NCBI RefSeq assembly: GCF_003202405.1
Contig: NZ_QJHL01000001.1
Coordinates: 1,550,001-1,614,000, forward strand
Direction of reading: 5' to 3'
Length of the DNA: 64,000 nucleotides
DNA from: Flavobacterium hydrophilum
GTDB lineage: Bacteria > Bacteroidota > Bacteroidia > Flavobacteriales > Flavobacteriaceae
Shown: positions 38,306-48,474 of the stretch, in pieces
Layout of the letters: the number at the start of each line of letters is the position of its first letter
Position numbering within the stretch: position 1 is the stretch's first letter
Made by a program: the position numbers and the translations under genes
Notes under the pieces: generated by a model
Seen by the model: only the letters and a program-made list of their open reading frames with translations
Databases searched by the model: none
Told to the model about the DNA's origin: nothing

Positions 38306-40291
38306 ATGAAAAACAATATAATTACAAAGATAATTATCGGCAGCTTGCTGTTCAATGGTATCTGTGCACAAGCTCAAAAAACAATTTTAGAAGTTGATGT
38401 TGCCAAAACTATTACGAAAATTCAGCCAACGATGTTCGGGTTGTTTTTTGAAGATATCAATTTTGCTGCAGACGGTGGATTGTATGCCGAAATGATTAAA
38501 AACAGATCATTTGAATTTGAAAAACCTCTGATGGGATGGGAGCAGCCGAATACCAAAAGGTCTTCTTTAAATATGAATTCGGGTACAGCAACTCCTATAA
38601 AAGTATCAGAAAATGAAACAAATCCAATTTTTTGCCGCGTTCTTGTAAATGATGACAAAGGATATGCTATCATAAATGAAGGTTTTAGAGGAATGGGAGT
38701 CAAAAAAGGGGCAAAATACAATCTTTCTTTAAAGGCCGCCAATCATAACGGTGCTATCAAAAAAATAATTATTCAGCTTATTGATAAAGACAAAAAAGTA
38801 ATTGGTGAAACCAGTATTGTTCCAACAACAAATGAATGGGAATACTATTCTGCACAATTTACCGCTACTCAGACTGAGGCTAAAGCCAAACTAAAAATAA
38901 CTTTTGAAGGAACCGGTACAATTGATCTGGATATGATTTCATTGTTTCCGGATGATACCTGGAAAAACAGAAAGAACGGCTTACGAAAAGATCTTGTACA
39001 GCTTTTATATGATATGAAGCCTGGATTTTTGCGTTTTCCGGGTGGCTGTATCGTAGAAGGAAGAACTTTGGCAGATCGCTATCAATGGAAAAAATCGGTT
39101 GGAGATGTTGAAGACAGAAGAACAATGATGAACCGCTGGAATGTGGAATTCAGCCACAAACAGACTCCGGATTATTTTCAAAGTTTTGGACTTGGATTTT
39201 ATGAGTATTTCCAACTTTCAGAGGATATTGGTGCAACTCCATTACCTATCTTAAGTTGTGGAATGGCTTGTCAGTACAACACAGGCGAGTTGGCTCCGAT
39301 GGAAGAACTGGATCCTTATATTAAGGACGCTTTAGATCTAATTGAGTTTGCCAATGGTTCAGAAGAGACTACCTGGGGAATACTTCGCTCAGATATGGGG
39401 CATCCAAAACCGTTTAACCTAAAATACATTGGGGTTGGTAACGAGCAGTGGGGGCCGGATTACATCGAAAGATATAAAGTTTTTGAAAAAGCGATAAAAG
39501 CCAAATATCCGGATATCATTATTGTTTCAGGAAGCGGACCTTCTCCGGATGGAGAGCATTTTGATTTTGCTATGCAGGAACTTAAAAGCCTGAATGCCGA
39601 ACTAATAGACGAGCATTATTATAAAAGTCCACAATGGTTCAGGGAAAATGCAGCCCGCTATGACAATTACGATCGAAAAGGGCCAAAAATATTTGCTGGG
39701 GAATATGCTGCACAAAGTGTTTCGGGAGCCAATCCGAATAACAGAAATAACTGGGAATGTGCCTTTTCTGAAGCAGCATTTATGACAGGTTTGGAAAGAA
39801 ACGCTGAAGTAGTCAACATGACTTCTTATGCTCCGCTAATGGCTCATGAAGAGGCATGGCAGTGGACGCCGGATATGATTTGGTTTAATAATTTAGAAGC
39901 CTATGGTTCTGCCAATTATTATGTTCAAAAACTATTTTCTACCAATAAAGGAACAGATCTTCTGGCAATTACCAAAGAAGGAAAACCATTAACTGGGCAG
40001 AACAACTTGTATGCATCTGTTGTAAAAGATGTAAATACAAAAGAGGTAATTATAAAACTGGTGAATACAGCAGCAACTCCACAAGAAGTTACAGTGGATT
40101 TAAAAGGAAGCAAACTATTATCTAAAGGAACTATCACTACACTTTCAAGTCCAAATTTACAGGATGAAAACACTTTTGGTGACCCAAAAAAGATAAGTCC
40201 AACAGAAAAAAAATATAATTTTAAAGGAGATAAAGCATCAGTCAATTTGCCAGCTTATTCGGTAATTGTTCTAAAGTTAAAATTAAAATAA
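38306..40291 (+). CDS. GH51 alpha-L-arabinofuranosidase, secreted
   Basis: 661 aa with a signal peptide ending near AQAQ (about residue 28). Order: short N-terminal strands, a carbohydrate-binding-like sandwich inserted at about 75-225, a TIM barrel (about 230-520) and a C-terminal beta domain (about 530-661). Acid/base Glu380 in VGNEQWGP and nucleophile Glu466 in AGEYAAQS fit GH51. It removes terminal alpha-L-arabinofuranose from pectin, arabinoxylan or other arabinosylated glycans. It is separated from the GH28 operon by the inverted repeat at 38068, so it probably has its own promoter. It converges with the kinase gene that ends at 40347. Confidence 0.93.
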   Translation: MKNNIITKIIIGSLLFNGICAQAQKTILEVDVAKTITKIQPTMFGLFFEDINFAADGGLYAEMIKNRSFEFEKPLMGWEQPNTKRSSLNMNSGTATPIKVSENETNPIFCRVLVNDDKGYAIINEGFRGMGVKKGAKYNLSLKAANHNGAIKKIIIQLIDKDKKVIGETSIVPTTNEWEYYSAQFTATQTEAKAKLKITFEGTGTIDLDMISLFPDDTWKNRKNGLRKDLVQLLYDMKPGFLRFPGGCIVEGRTLADRYQWKKSVGDVEDRRTMMNRWNVEFSHKQTPDYFQSFGLGFYEYFQLSEDIGATPLPILSCGMACQYNTGELAPMEELDPYIKDALDLIEFANGSEETTWGILRSDMGHPKPFNLKYIGVGNEQWGPDYIERYKVFEKAIKAKYPDIIIVSGSGPSPDGEHFDFAMQELKSLNAELIDEHYYKSPQWFRENAARYDNYDRKGPKIFAGEYAAQSVSGANPNNRNNWECAFSEAAFMTGLERNAEVVNMTSYAPLMAHEEAWQWTPDMIWFNNLEAYGSANYYVQKLFSTNKGTDLLAITKEGKPLTGQNNLYASVVKDVNTKEVIIKLVNTAATPQEVTVDLKGSKLLSKGTITTLSSPNLQDENTFGDPKKISPTEKKYNFKGDKASVNLPAYSVIVLKLKLK

Positions 40292-40310
40292 TTCATTTTA
40301 AAATACTATT

Positions 40311-40344
40311 TACCAGATATTTATATGTATTTAAATATCTGGTA
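40311..40344. terminator. Bidirectional terminator between GH51 and PAS kinase
   Basis: A 13-bp perfect stem (40311-40323 with 40332-40344) and an 8-base loop lie in the 55-bp gap between convergent genes. It is followed by TTTTATTT on the + side and by an equivalent AT-rich stretch on the other side. Confidence 0.75.
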
Positions 40345-40346
40345 TT

Positions 40347-41855
40347 TTATTTAATAGAATACTCTTGTTGTTTTAATGGAAGAGTTACTATAAATTCTGT
40401 TCCATTATCTATTTTACTTTTGGCAGTTATTGTACCGTTATGTCTTTTTACTATTTTTCTGCAAAGAGCTAAGCCAAGTCCATTTCCTTCATACTGATCT
40501 TTAGAGTGTAGTCTTTCAAAAGTATTGAATATTCTTTCTGCAAAGGCTTCGTCAAATCCTATTCCATTATCTTTTATTATAATTTGAACCGAATCTAAAC
40601 CATCAACTTGTAATAAAGTACTGGAGATTTCTACCCTTGGTGGCTGATTGGGTTTCGAGAATTTGAATGCATTATGAATCAGGTTGTAAAAAAGCTGATT
40701 GATTAGAATTGGAGCTCCGTCTATTACAGGTAGCTCATAAGTAATCAGAATTGCATCTTTTTCATTTATAATCAGTTCCAGGTCTGTTTTTATATTTTCT
40801 ATAACATCATTAAGATTAATCTTTTCAAATGGCTGTTTGTTTTTATCCATAGTTGAATAGGTTAAAATCCCTTCAATTATATTTTGCATTCTTTCAGCAG
40901 ACTGATTAATTTTATTCTGGTGTTTGATCGTAGTTTCACTAAAATTTGCTTCTTTCTCATTTTTAATAAGACTATTGAAAAATTTAATTTTCCTAACAGG
41001 TTCTTTTAAGTCATGGCTGACTACATTTGCAAAATGCAATAAATCATCATTTGAACGACGTAATTCTACAGTATTTTGTTCAACCTGCTTCTTTAATTCT
41101 TCCTGAAATTGCTTATGTTCATGAATATCAAGTATACTTCCTATTATCTTTATCGGAACTTCCTTTTCATCACGAATTATTTTTCCGCTTACCTTAATCC
41201 ATTTTGAGCAATTTTCATTTACTATTCGGGTCTCATACGAGATAAGTCCTGTATTTTTTGATTCATTAATTGCCTTTTCCCGAACCAGTAAATCATCCGG
41301 ATGAAGTTTTAGTAGTAATTCATCTATCGCTGGTGTATCTTCACTGCACATGATAGTATTAAAATTATCACATGTTTTGATTTCGTTCGTAATCAAATCG
41401 ATCTCATAAGTTCCTATTCCGGATGATTGAACAGCGATTCGCAGTCTTTCTTCCACAGATTGAATTTGTTGTTTGGCAAGGTACAAATCAGTCACATCAG
41501 CGCCAGTATTCATCACACCATAAACTTTTCCTTCCGTATCAAACAAAGGGATGAAGCTGTAATTAAAATAATAAGACTGCATAGCGCCGTTAATGAGCAA
41601 ATCTACTTTTTTGTTTTCCCCATGAAAGGGCACTCCTGTAGAAAGGACAGTAGCTGCCTGATCAAAAAAATTATCGTTTTTAATTTCAGGAAGAACATCA
41701 AGATAGTCCTTACCCAATACATCTTCGCCCTTTCCCCATGTTTTTATCATAGCATTATTCGCTAATACAATTTTTAATTTGCTACCTGTATATACTGCTA
41801 TTGGCAAAGGTGTATTATCTATTATATCCTTTAAGATTGTGATGTTTGAATACAT
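40347..41855 (-). CDS. PAS-domain sensor histidine kinase
   Basis: 502 aa, no signal peptide or membrane helix, so a cytoplasmic sensor. Two PAS regions (about 8-125 and 135-250), a short coiled coil (about 245-270), HisKA with His281 in VVSHDLKEPVRKI, then an HATPase domain (about 380-495; NGIGFDE, GNGLGLALCRK). The H-box variant HDLxEPxRKI is the same type as in the phytochrome at 42837, so the two kinases are related in output. The gene is divergent from the heme oxygenase-phytochrome pair (379-bp spacer), with no receiver gene near. The ligand of the PAS domains is unknown. Confidence 0.9.
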   Translation of the reverse strand: MYSNITILKDIIDNTPLPIAVYTGSKLKIVLANNAMIKTWGKGEDVLGKDYLDVLPEIKNDNFFDQAATVLSTGVPFHGENKKVDLLINGAMQSYYFNYSFIPLFDTEGKVYGVMNTGADVTDLYLAKQQIQSVEERLRIAVQSSGIGTYEIDLITNEIKTCDNFNTIMCSEDTPAIDELLLKLHPDDLLVREKAINESKNTGLISYETRIVNENCSKWIKVSGKIIRDEKEVPIKIIGSILDIHEHKQFQEELKKQVEQNTVELRRSNDDLLHFANVVSHDLKEPVRKIKFFNSLIKNEKEANFSETTIKHQNKINQSAERMQNIIEGILTYSTMDKNKQPFEKINLNDVIENIKTDLELIINEKDAILITYELPVIDGAPILINQLFYNLIHNAFKFSKPNQPPRVEISSTLLQVDGLDSVQIIIKDNGIGFDEAFAERIFNTFERLHSKDQYEGNGLGLALCRKIVKRHNGTITAKSKIDNGTEFIVTLPLKQQEYSIK

Positions 41856-42171
41856 GACGATATGTTAATTTTTACGAAGTTATTCTTTAAAAAAATGATT
41901 CTGTTATATTAAGCTGATAAAGTGTTTCATAATTATTACAACTATAAGTTTATAATTTATTTATAATAATTAAACAATTCTTAAAGCCTTTAATTTATTT
42001 ATATATTGTAATATAATTAATTAGGTTTATTTATGTAAAAATATTCATATTTATTTTGTTTAATAAAATATTCTTTAAGTTAAACAAAAAAATATATTTA
42101 GCAATATATTAATTAACATATTTAGAAGTGTTTGCAAACCAGATATCCTGTCAGAAGTAAAACATTTTTTT

Positions 42172-42179
42172 TACATTTG
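42172..42179 (+). promoter_or_regulatory. -7 element upstream of heme oxygenase/phytochrome
   Basis: TACATTTG fits the Bacteroidetes -7 consensus TAnnTTTG and lies 56 bp before the ATG at 42235. No good -33 TTG at normal spacing is seen. The remainder of the 41856-42234 spacer is very AT-rich with no gene. Confidence 0.4.
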
Positions 42180-42234
42180 TCTGGAGAGGTAATAATGATT
42201 TAACTCTTTAAAATAAAAATAATAGTTTCAATTA

Positions 42235-42837
42235 ATGAGTGGAAATTCAACTTCTTTAGTATCTTCAGCTTTTCTTAGTGATTTAAAAAATCAAACTTCA
42301 GATTCCCACAGAAAATTAGAAAGCCTGACAATATCAGCATCAATCTTGTCTCCCGACATGAAAATATTAGATTACATTCATTATTTGAGCCTGATGTACG
42401 ATGTCCATAAAAACACTGAAAGTGTTATTTTTCCATTATTATCAGAAATTATAACTGATTTAGATAAAAGAAGAAAAAGTCATCTCATCGAAGAAGATTT
42501 AGATTTTCTTCAATACAATAAAACAGATTCAAATAATGTTTTTAGTACTAAGGAAATTACAATACCTTTTGCACTAGGAATATTATATGTTATAGAAGGT
42601 TCCAGCCTTGGAGGAAGATTTATATTGAAAAATGTTTCAAAAATCCCGGGCCTTGACAATGGTCATGGAACTCTCTATTTTCAGGGTTATGGAGATACAA
42701 CAGGAACTTTTTGGAAAAACTTCCTTGGCTTCTTGTCAGAATATGAAGAGAATCATAATTGTGGAAATGCAATCATAGAAGGAGCAATTTATGCTTTTAA
42801 TAGTATTTACAATCATTTTAGGAGTATATCAGAGTAA
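42235..42837 (+). CDS. bphO: Biliverdin-producing heme oxygenase (BphO-like)
   Basis: 200 aa soluble protein that opens heme to biliverdin, the chromophore of the phytochrome encoded next. The heme-ligand His is probably His25 in SDSHRKLES. The distal glycine-rich helix is seen as VIEGSSLGGRFI (about 122-133). The stop overlaps the phytochrome start by one base (TAATG), which suggests coupled translation. The length fits bacterial BphO proteins. Confidence 0.9.
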   Translation: MSGNSTSLVSSAFLSDLKNQTSDSHRKLESLTISASILSPDMKILDYIHYLSLMYDVHKNTESVIFPLLSEIITDLDKRRKSHLIEEDLDFLQYNKTDSNNVFSTKEITIPFALGILYVIEGSSLGGRFILKNVSKIPGLDNGHGTLYFQGYGDTTGTFWKNFLGFLSEYEENHNCGNAIIEGAIYAFNSIYNHFRSISE

Positions 42838-45107
42838 TGAAGATTAAAGATATTGTTAATCGTGATCTTGTCACATTAACCAACTGTGAGCACGAACCTA
42901 TACATATACCAGGTAAAATTCAGCCTCATGGTTTTTTGATTGGTATCACTTCTGAAGGAAAAATAGATTTTTGTACCGCAAATATTTCCTGGTATGTCAG
43001 TGTAAATCACACAGAAGCATTGGGAAAAAAAATTACTGATGTTTTTGGAGCAAATGCAGAAAAGCAAATATTTGAGTATATTAATAAAGATGAAAATCAG
43101 GATGTTTTTCCTCTTGAAATTGATTTGCTTGGTAAATTTTTTCAAATCAGCATCCACAAAAGCTTTGATATTTATGTTTTAGAAGCAGAATTTCAATTTG
43201 CAGGTAAAGAAAAACTGGCAGATGTCTACACACAGACTATTCAGTTTGTGACACAAATGAACAACACGACCTCCCTAAAAGATTTATGTGCTTTGGTTGC
43301 AGAAGGAACTCGTAAAATAACAGGTTATGACCGTGTAATGATTTATCGTTTTGATGAGCAATATAATGGTGAAGTTTATGCAGAAAATTGCAGAGAAGAT
43401 CTCGAAACTTTTTTAGGGCTCCACTATCCACATACGGATATTCCGGCACAGGCGAGGGAGTTATATATGAGGAATCAGCTAAGGCTCATTGTTGATGTAG
43501 ATTATATGCCGGTTCCAATTTATACAATTGATGATCAGGAAAATAAAACCCTTGATCTTAGTCTGTCCATATTGAGGAGTTCTTCTCCAATTCATGTAGA
43601 ATATTTGAAAAATATAGGTGTTGGAGCAACACTCACTATTTCACTCATTCATAATGAACGCTTATGGGGGCTAATCGCATGTCATCATTATTCAAGCAAA
43701 AATATTTCGCCTGAAATGAGACTCGCTGCAAAGCTTCAGGGGCAATTTATAACTTCGCAGATAGATATAAGACAGTCAAATGATGAAAATGTAAATGCTC
43801 AGCAAACGGTTTTGGCACTTGAACAATTATCTGGTATGCAGTTTCCTCTTTTGCAGGAATCAATTCAAACTATAGTTGATGCCCCACAATTATTAAGTAT
43901 TTGTAATGCAACGGGGGTTTCTGTTGTTGCAAAAGGGAAAATTTATAAAAATGGTTTAGTCCCTACTGATGAGCAAATTGAAAATTTGATAATACAATTT
44001 GATGACAAGATATCTGATAAATTATTTACTACCAATAAATTAAGTGATCACTTTAATGGTATAGGAAAATGTTCCAGCTTTGCCGGTATAATTTACCATC
44101 CTTTAGGTAATTCTGATTATATAATCTGGTATAGGCCCGAAACAATATCCGAAATCAATTGGGCCGGTAATCCAGAAAAAGCGATAATAAAAGATAGTAC
44201 AGGGCTTCATCCACGAAACTCTTTTGAAATATGGAAACAGATTATAAAAAATCAAAGCAGCCTTTGGAAACAATATGAAATCAATGGAGCTGTACAATAT
44301 GCCCATACGCTTCATAATCAGTTAATGATGATCACACTAAGTGAAGAAGAAGAAAAATACCGCAGTCAAAGTGAAATATTAAAGGAGACAAATTCTGAAC
44401 TTGAAAACCTGAACTGGATTAGTACGCATGATTTGCAGGAACCTCTCCGTAAAATCCAATTATTTATTTCCAAAATGCTGACCGAACCACATGTTGTTGA
44501 GATGGATTCGATTTTTAATTCTTTACTAAGAGTATCAAAATCAGCCGACAGAATGAGAACTTTGCTAGATGACATTCTTAAGTTTTCGCGAATAAAATAT
44601 ACAAGGGAAAATTTAGAAAAAATAGATTTAAATCAAACTATAAATACAGTATTAACAGAAATGGAGGAAACTATTTCTGAATACAACGCTATAATTGAAT
44701 ACGAAAGGCTTCCGGAAGTTCATGCAGTCAACTTTTTGATGCAGCAATTATTTTCTAACATTATGCAGAATTCTTTAAAATTTGCTTCCCCGAAAAGAAC
44801 ACCTCATATTAAAATAACGGCATCAAAAGAACCGGAATTAGTAACACATTCACATAAAATATATTGCCACTGGATTTGTTTTTCAGATAATGGAATTGGC
44901 TTTGAACAACAATATGCACAAACAATTTTTAAAGTTTTTGGCAGATTACACAATCAGGAAGAATATAAAGGTTCCGGAGTTGGTCTTGCATTATGTAAAA
45001 AGATTATGCAGACTGTTGGGGGTACAATTTATGCTACAGGTAAACCAGGAGAGGGGACAGATATAAAAATTTATTTTCCATGTGACCCTCTCGATACACT
45101 TTTATAA
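42837..45107 (+). CDS. bphP: Bacteriophytochrome histidine kinase
   Basis: 756-aa red/far-red light sensor kinase. Order: N-terminal PAS (about 15-120) with Cys17 in NCEHEPIHIPG, the expected biliverdin attachment residue; GAF (about 140-310) with the Asp201-Ile202-Pro203 motif; PHY (about 320-510) with the tongue motif PRNSFEIW; then HisKA with His531 in STHDLQEPLRKI and HATPase (about 620-750; GSGVGLALCKK). No receiver or output domain is attached, and no receiver gene lies nearby, so the partner is elsewhere. The histidine-box subtype matches the divergent PAS kinase. Chromophore supply comes from the coupled bphO. Confidence 0.94.
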   Translation: MKIKDIVNRDLVTLTNCEHEPIHIPGKIQPHGFLIGITSEGKIDFCTANISWYVSVNHTEALGKKITDVFGANAEKQIFEYINKDENQDVFPLEIDLLGKFFQISIHKSFDIYVLEAEFQFAGKEKLADVYTQTIQFVTQMNNTTSLKDLCALVAEGTRKITGYDRVMIYRFDEQYNGEVYAENCREDLETFLGLHYPHTDIPAQARELYMRNQLRLIVDVDYMPVPIYTIDDQENKTLDLSLSILRSSSPIHVEYLKNIGVGATLTISLIHNERLWGLIACHHYSSKNISPEMRLAAKLQGQFITSQIDIRQSNDENVNAQQTVLALEQLSGMQFPLLQESIQTIVDAPQLLSICNATGVSVVAKGKIYKNGLVPTDEQIENLIIQFDDKISDKLFTTNKLSDHFNGIGKCSSFAGIIYHPLGNSDYIIWYRPETISEINWAGNPEKAIIKDSTGLHPRNSFEIWKQIIKNQSSLWKQYEINGAVQYAHTLHNQLMMITLSEEEEKYRSQSEILKETNSELENLNWISTHDLQEPLRKIQLFISKMLTEPHVVEMDSIFNSLLRVSKSADRMRTLLDDILKFSRIKYTRENLEKIDLNQTINTVLTEMEETISEYNAIIEYERLPEVHAVNFLMQQLFSNIMQNSLKFASPKRTPHIKITASKEPELVTHSHKIYCHWICFSDNGIGFEQQYAQTIFKVFGRLHNQEEYKGSGVGLALCKKIMQTVGGTIYATGKPGEGTDIKIYFPCDPLDTLL

Positions 45108-45135
45108 TCATATTAAATTTTATTCAAATAAAGAC

Positions 45136-46014
45136 TCATTTCAAATCAGTATTCTGGTTTCGATATTCCCCAGGAGTTAGACTTACAATTTGTTTAAACG
45201 TTTTAGAAAAGTGTGGCAGATTAGCAAAACCTGTATCCATAGCAATTTCTAAAAATGTTTTATTTGTAGTTGCAATAAGATATTGTGCTCTTTCAATCTT
45301 TTTTTTGTGGATGTAATTTAAAGGTCTTTCTCCGGTATGAAGCAGGAATTGTTTAGAAAAATAATCCTTATTCTGATTTACTCTTTTAGCTAACTCGACC
45401 ACTGTAAGATTCTCATCTAAATGCAGCTGTACATAACTCATCGTATCTAATATCTTAGAAGATGTAATCTGTGGATAATTAGATATGAAACTGGCTGAAT
45501 TCAGGAATTTTGAAATTAACTGAAAAAGGATTCCCTGATTTTCAAACTTCTGATGTATTTTCATTTTGTCATTAAGAGCACGATATTCTTTATAATAAGC
45601 TTCTTTTTCATACACTTTAGGATTGTCAGATCGGTTGATTCCTCTTCCGGGATTATTCTGCAGCATTTTTTTTATAAGAGCGACATCTATTTCATCCGCT
45701 TCAAGTTTCATGATATTTCTATTGTTGCTAAATAAAGAAATACCATCAGGAGATTCTTCAAAAAACTGAATAAAAAACTGACTCAGGTATTCTTCGCAAT
45801 TCAGGTTGCATATCGTAAAACTCGGAATCAGATATAGATAACCGGACTCCAAAATTAATTTTCCCCTATTGTCGGATACAGAGCCAACTCCTGCATCTAT
45901 ATAATACAAACGATAATAAGGACTGATAATATTGTTGTAATTCCATTTATTATTAAGTTTTACATAGTCAATATGTAATATCGAGAAATTATATTTTAGA
46001 ATATTGACAGACAT
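45136..46014 (-). CDS. AraC-family transcriptional regulator
   Basis: 292 aa. Residues about 190-290 form two helix-turn-helix units (LTVVELAKRVNQNKDYFSKQF and TFLEIAMDTGFANLPHFSKTFK) of the AraC/XylS type. The N-terminal region (about 1-180) is a sensor domain of cupin-like pattern, with YYIDAGVGSVSDNRG near 34-48. It is convergent with the phytochrome gene and divergent from the fucosidase gene (264-bp spacer), so it may control GH29 and the mutarotase. The ligand is unknown. Confidence 0.88.
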   Translation of the reverse strand: MSVNILKYNFSILHIDYVKLNNKWNYNNIISPYYRLYYIDAGVGSVSDNRGKLILESGYLYLIPSFTICNLNCEEYLSQFFIQFFEESPDGISLFSNNRNIMKLEADEIDVALIKKMLQNNPGRGINRSDNPKVYEKEAYYKEYRALNDKMKIHQKFENQGILFQLISKFLNSASFISNYPQITSSKILDTMSYVQLHLDENLTVVELAKRVNQNKDYFSKQFLLHTGERPLNYIHKKKIERAQYLIATTNKTFLEIAMDTGFANLPHFSKTFKQIVSLTPGEYRNQNTDLK

Positions 46015-46278
46015 AAAAAGTAAATTTCAATAATAACCGTTTTTGAATAATAGAAAAGCGTTTTTGTGTAAAAAATTAGAATCACTAATCTGTTACTTTT
46101 GTAAATGTAATTGTTTTAAATAAAGTACTAAAATTAAGAATAATATAATTTTTATAGTAAATTTTTGTTCAATTAATTTTAAATTATCTATAAGAGTATA
46201 GGGTAAGAATTATTATTTTTTAATTTTATAAATACCTTAAAACGGAAATATATAAATATTTATCCAAAACATTTAAGT

Positions 46279-47922
46279 ATGAATAGAAGAAATGCTTTAA
46301 AACTTGGTGCCACAGCACTCGCCGGACTTTATTTATCACCTTTATTAGGAAAATCATATATACTTGATTCATCCATATCAAAAGGTCCTTTTGAGCCAAA
46401 TTGGGATTCTCTTGCAAAATATGTAGTTCCGGATTGGTTCCGGGATGCTAAATTTGGAATGTGGGCGCACTGGGGACCGCAGTGTGAGCCTGAAGCCGGA
46501 GACTGGTACGGAAGGGGAATGTATGAAGAAGGTTCACGACAGTATAAGTTTCATATTGAGAAATACGGGCATCCTTCAAAATTTGGATTTAAGGATGTAA
46601 TCAATGTCTGGAAAGCTGACAACTGGAATCCGGAAGAGTTAGTCAATTTATATAAAACTGCCGGAGCTAAATATTTCATGGCAATGGCAAATCATCATGA
46701 TAATTTAGATTTGTATGACAGCAAGTATCAGCCAAATTGGAATTCAACTAAAGTTGGTCCCAAAAAAGATATTATTGCCGGTTGGGAAAAAGCTGCCCGT
46801 AAAGCGGGATTGCCTTTTGCTGTTAGTGTTCATGCTGCCCATGCCTGGAATTGGTTTGACACTTCGCAGGGAGCTGATAAAAATGGACCTTTGGCAGGAG
46901 TCCCTTATGATGGAAAACTGACTAAAGCAGATGGTAAAGGAACCTGGTGGGATGGTTTAGATCCTCAGGAATTATATGCGCAAAATCATCCATTAAGTGC
47001 AAAACCCTCGAATAATTCATCTGTGCACAGCCAATGGGACTGGGCAGATGGAGCGTCTGTACCATCCACGGATTATTCAGAAAAATTTCATGACAGAACT
47101 ATTGATCTAATTGATAAGTACAATCCGGATATGATTTATTTTGATGATACGGCATTACCACTTTGGCCAATTAGCAATGCAGGACTACGTATTGCAGCAC
47201 ATTTATACAATAAAAGTTTAAAGAAAAACAAAAAAGTTCAGGCCGTAATTACTGGTAAAATATTAACAGAATCCCAACGAAAAGCAATAGTTTGGGATAT
47301 AGAAAAAGGACAGAGCAATAGTATAGAACCTTTGCCATGGCAGACAGATACCTGTATTGGCAATTGGCATTATGACCGCCGGGTTTACAACGACAAGCGT
47401 TACAAATCTGCAAAAACGGTTATCCATACTCTTATAGATGTTGTGAGTAAAAACGGAAATTTAATGCTCAATATTCCGGTTCGCGGAGACGGAAGTATTG
47501 ATGAACTAGAACGAGAAATTGTAAAGGAAATTGGCGTTTGGATGAAACTAAACAGTAAAAGTATTTACGGAACCCGACCATGGAAAATATTTGGAGAAGG
47601 CCCACAGCAAGAAAGTGCCGGAGCATTGACTGCCCAGGGTTTCAATGAAGGAAAAGGAAAACCATATACTTCAGAAGATATTCGTTTTGCACAAAAAGAC
47701 AAAACACTTTATGCTACTGTAATGGGCTGGCCAGAAAATGGTGTTGCTTTAATAAAAAGTTTAGGAAAATCCAGTCCGCATCGTACAGAGAAAATAAAAC
47801 AGATAAGATTAGTGAGTACAGGAGAAAAACTGAACTTTAAACAAACGGAACATGGCTTGGAAGTGTATTTTCCTAATCAAAAACCACAGGCTTCTTATGC
47901 AAATGCTTTAGAAATCATTTAA
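46279..47922 (+). CDS. GH29 alpha-L-fucosidase, secreted
   Basis: 547 aa. The N-terminus MNRRNALKLGATALAG has twin arginines and a hydrophobic stretch, a Tat-like signal. The barrel begins with the AKFGMWAHWGP motif (about 56-66), a GH29 hallmark. The nucleophile Asp lies in IYFDDT (Asp289 or Asp290). The C-terminal part (about 430-547) is beta-rich. It releases terminal alpha-L-fucose. The mutarotase gene follows after 10 bp, which supports fucose as product. A -7-like TACTTTTG at 46094 is the best promoter candidate in the 264-bp upstream spacer, but it is far (178 bp) from the start. Confidence 0.92.
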   Translation: MNRRNALKLGATALAGLYLSPLLGKSYILDSSISKGPFEPNWDSLAKYVVPDWFRDAKFGMWAHWGPQCEPEAGDWYGRGMYEEGSRQYKFHIEKYGHPSKFGFKDVINVWKADNWNPEELVNLYKTAGAKYFMAMANHHDNLDLYDSKYQPNWNSTKVGPKKDIIAGWEKAARKAGLPFAVSVHAAHAWNWFDTSQGADKNGPLAGVPYDGKLTKADGKGTWWDGLDPQELYAQNHPLSAKPSNNSSVHSQWDWADGASVPSTDYSEKFHDRTIDLIDKYNPDMIYFDDTALPLWPISNAGLRIAAHLYNKSLKKNKKVQAVITGKILTESQRKAIVWDIEKGQSNSIEPLPWQTDTCIGNWHYDRRVYNDKRYKSAKTVIHTLIDVVSKNGNLMLNIPVRGDGSIDELEREIVKEIGVWMKLNSKSIYGTRPWKIFGEGPQQESAGALTAQGFNEGKGKPYTSEDIRFAQKDKTLYATVMGWPENGVALIKSLGKSSPHRTEKIKQIRLVSTGEKLNFKQTEHGLEVYFPNQKPQASYANALEII

Positions 47923-47932
47923 AATATAAAAT

Positions 47933-48274
47933 ATGGTTTCAAAAAAACTATACTATGCCTGCGATTTAGTTGATAACCCAAAACTAATAGAGCAGTACAA
48001 AAGATATCATTCAAAAGAAAATGTATGGCCTGAAATTACCAAAAGCATTAAGGATTCGGGCATTTTGGATATGGAAATTTATATAATTTCGAACAGGCTG
48101 TTTATGATTATAGAAGTTGACGAAACGTTTTCTTCCGAACGTAAACAAAAGATGGATGCAGAAAATCCGAAAGTTCAGGAATGGGAAAAATTGATGTGGG
48201 AATTTCAACAAGCACTTCCAATTGCAAAAAAAGGGGAGAAGTGGTTGCCTATGAAACAAATCTTTAAACTGTAG
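47933..48274 (+). CDS. L-rhamnose/L-fucose mutarotase (DUF718 type)
   Basis: 113-aa small cytoplasmic protein of the RhaM-like ferredoxin-fold family, which interconverts anomers of 6-deoxy sugars. Typical features: YACDLVDNPKLIEQYKRYHS (about 7-26), WPEITKSIKDSGI and the C-terminal PMKQIFKL. Directly after a GH29 fucosidase, L-fucose is the likely sugar. No fucose isomerase or kinase is in the window. Confidence 0.87.
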   Translation: MVSKKLYYACDLVDNPKLIEQYKRYHSKENVWPEITKSIKDSGILDMEIYIISNRLFMIIEVDETFSSERKQKMDAENPKVQEWEKLMWEFQQALPIAKKGEKWLPMKQIFKL

Positions 48275-48297
48275 TTTAATATAATACTAAGATTATT

Positions 48298-48331
48298 AAC
48301 CTTCAAAGTCATTTGATTTTGGAGGTTTTTT
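48298..48331 (+). terminator. Intrinsic terminator after the mutarotase
   Basis: A 10-bp stem with one wobble pair (48298-48307 with 48318-48327) is followed by a T tract. It separates the fucose pair from the radical SAM unit. Confidence 0.7.
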
Positions 48332-48422
48332 AGTTTAATGAATGGAATAATCATAATACAGCTTTAGTTAATTTGATACAATTTAGAACAATCAGCTAAA
48401 ATATTTTGTTATAGAAAATAAC

Positions 48423-48430
48423 TAATTTTG
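48423..48430 (+). promoter_or_regulatory. -7 element upstream of the radical SAM gene
   Basis: TAATTTTG matches TAnnTTTG exactly and lies 45 bp before the start. A TTG is present 14 bases upstream, shorter than the usual spacing. Confidence 0.45.
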
Positions 48431-48474
48431 ATTGTAGTTAAATTTCAGTTTCAAAAAACAATACAAAAATCAAA

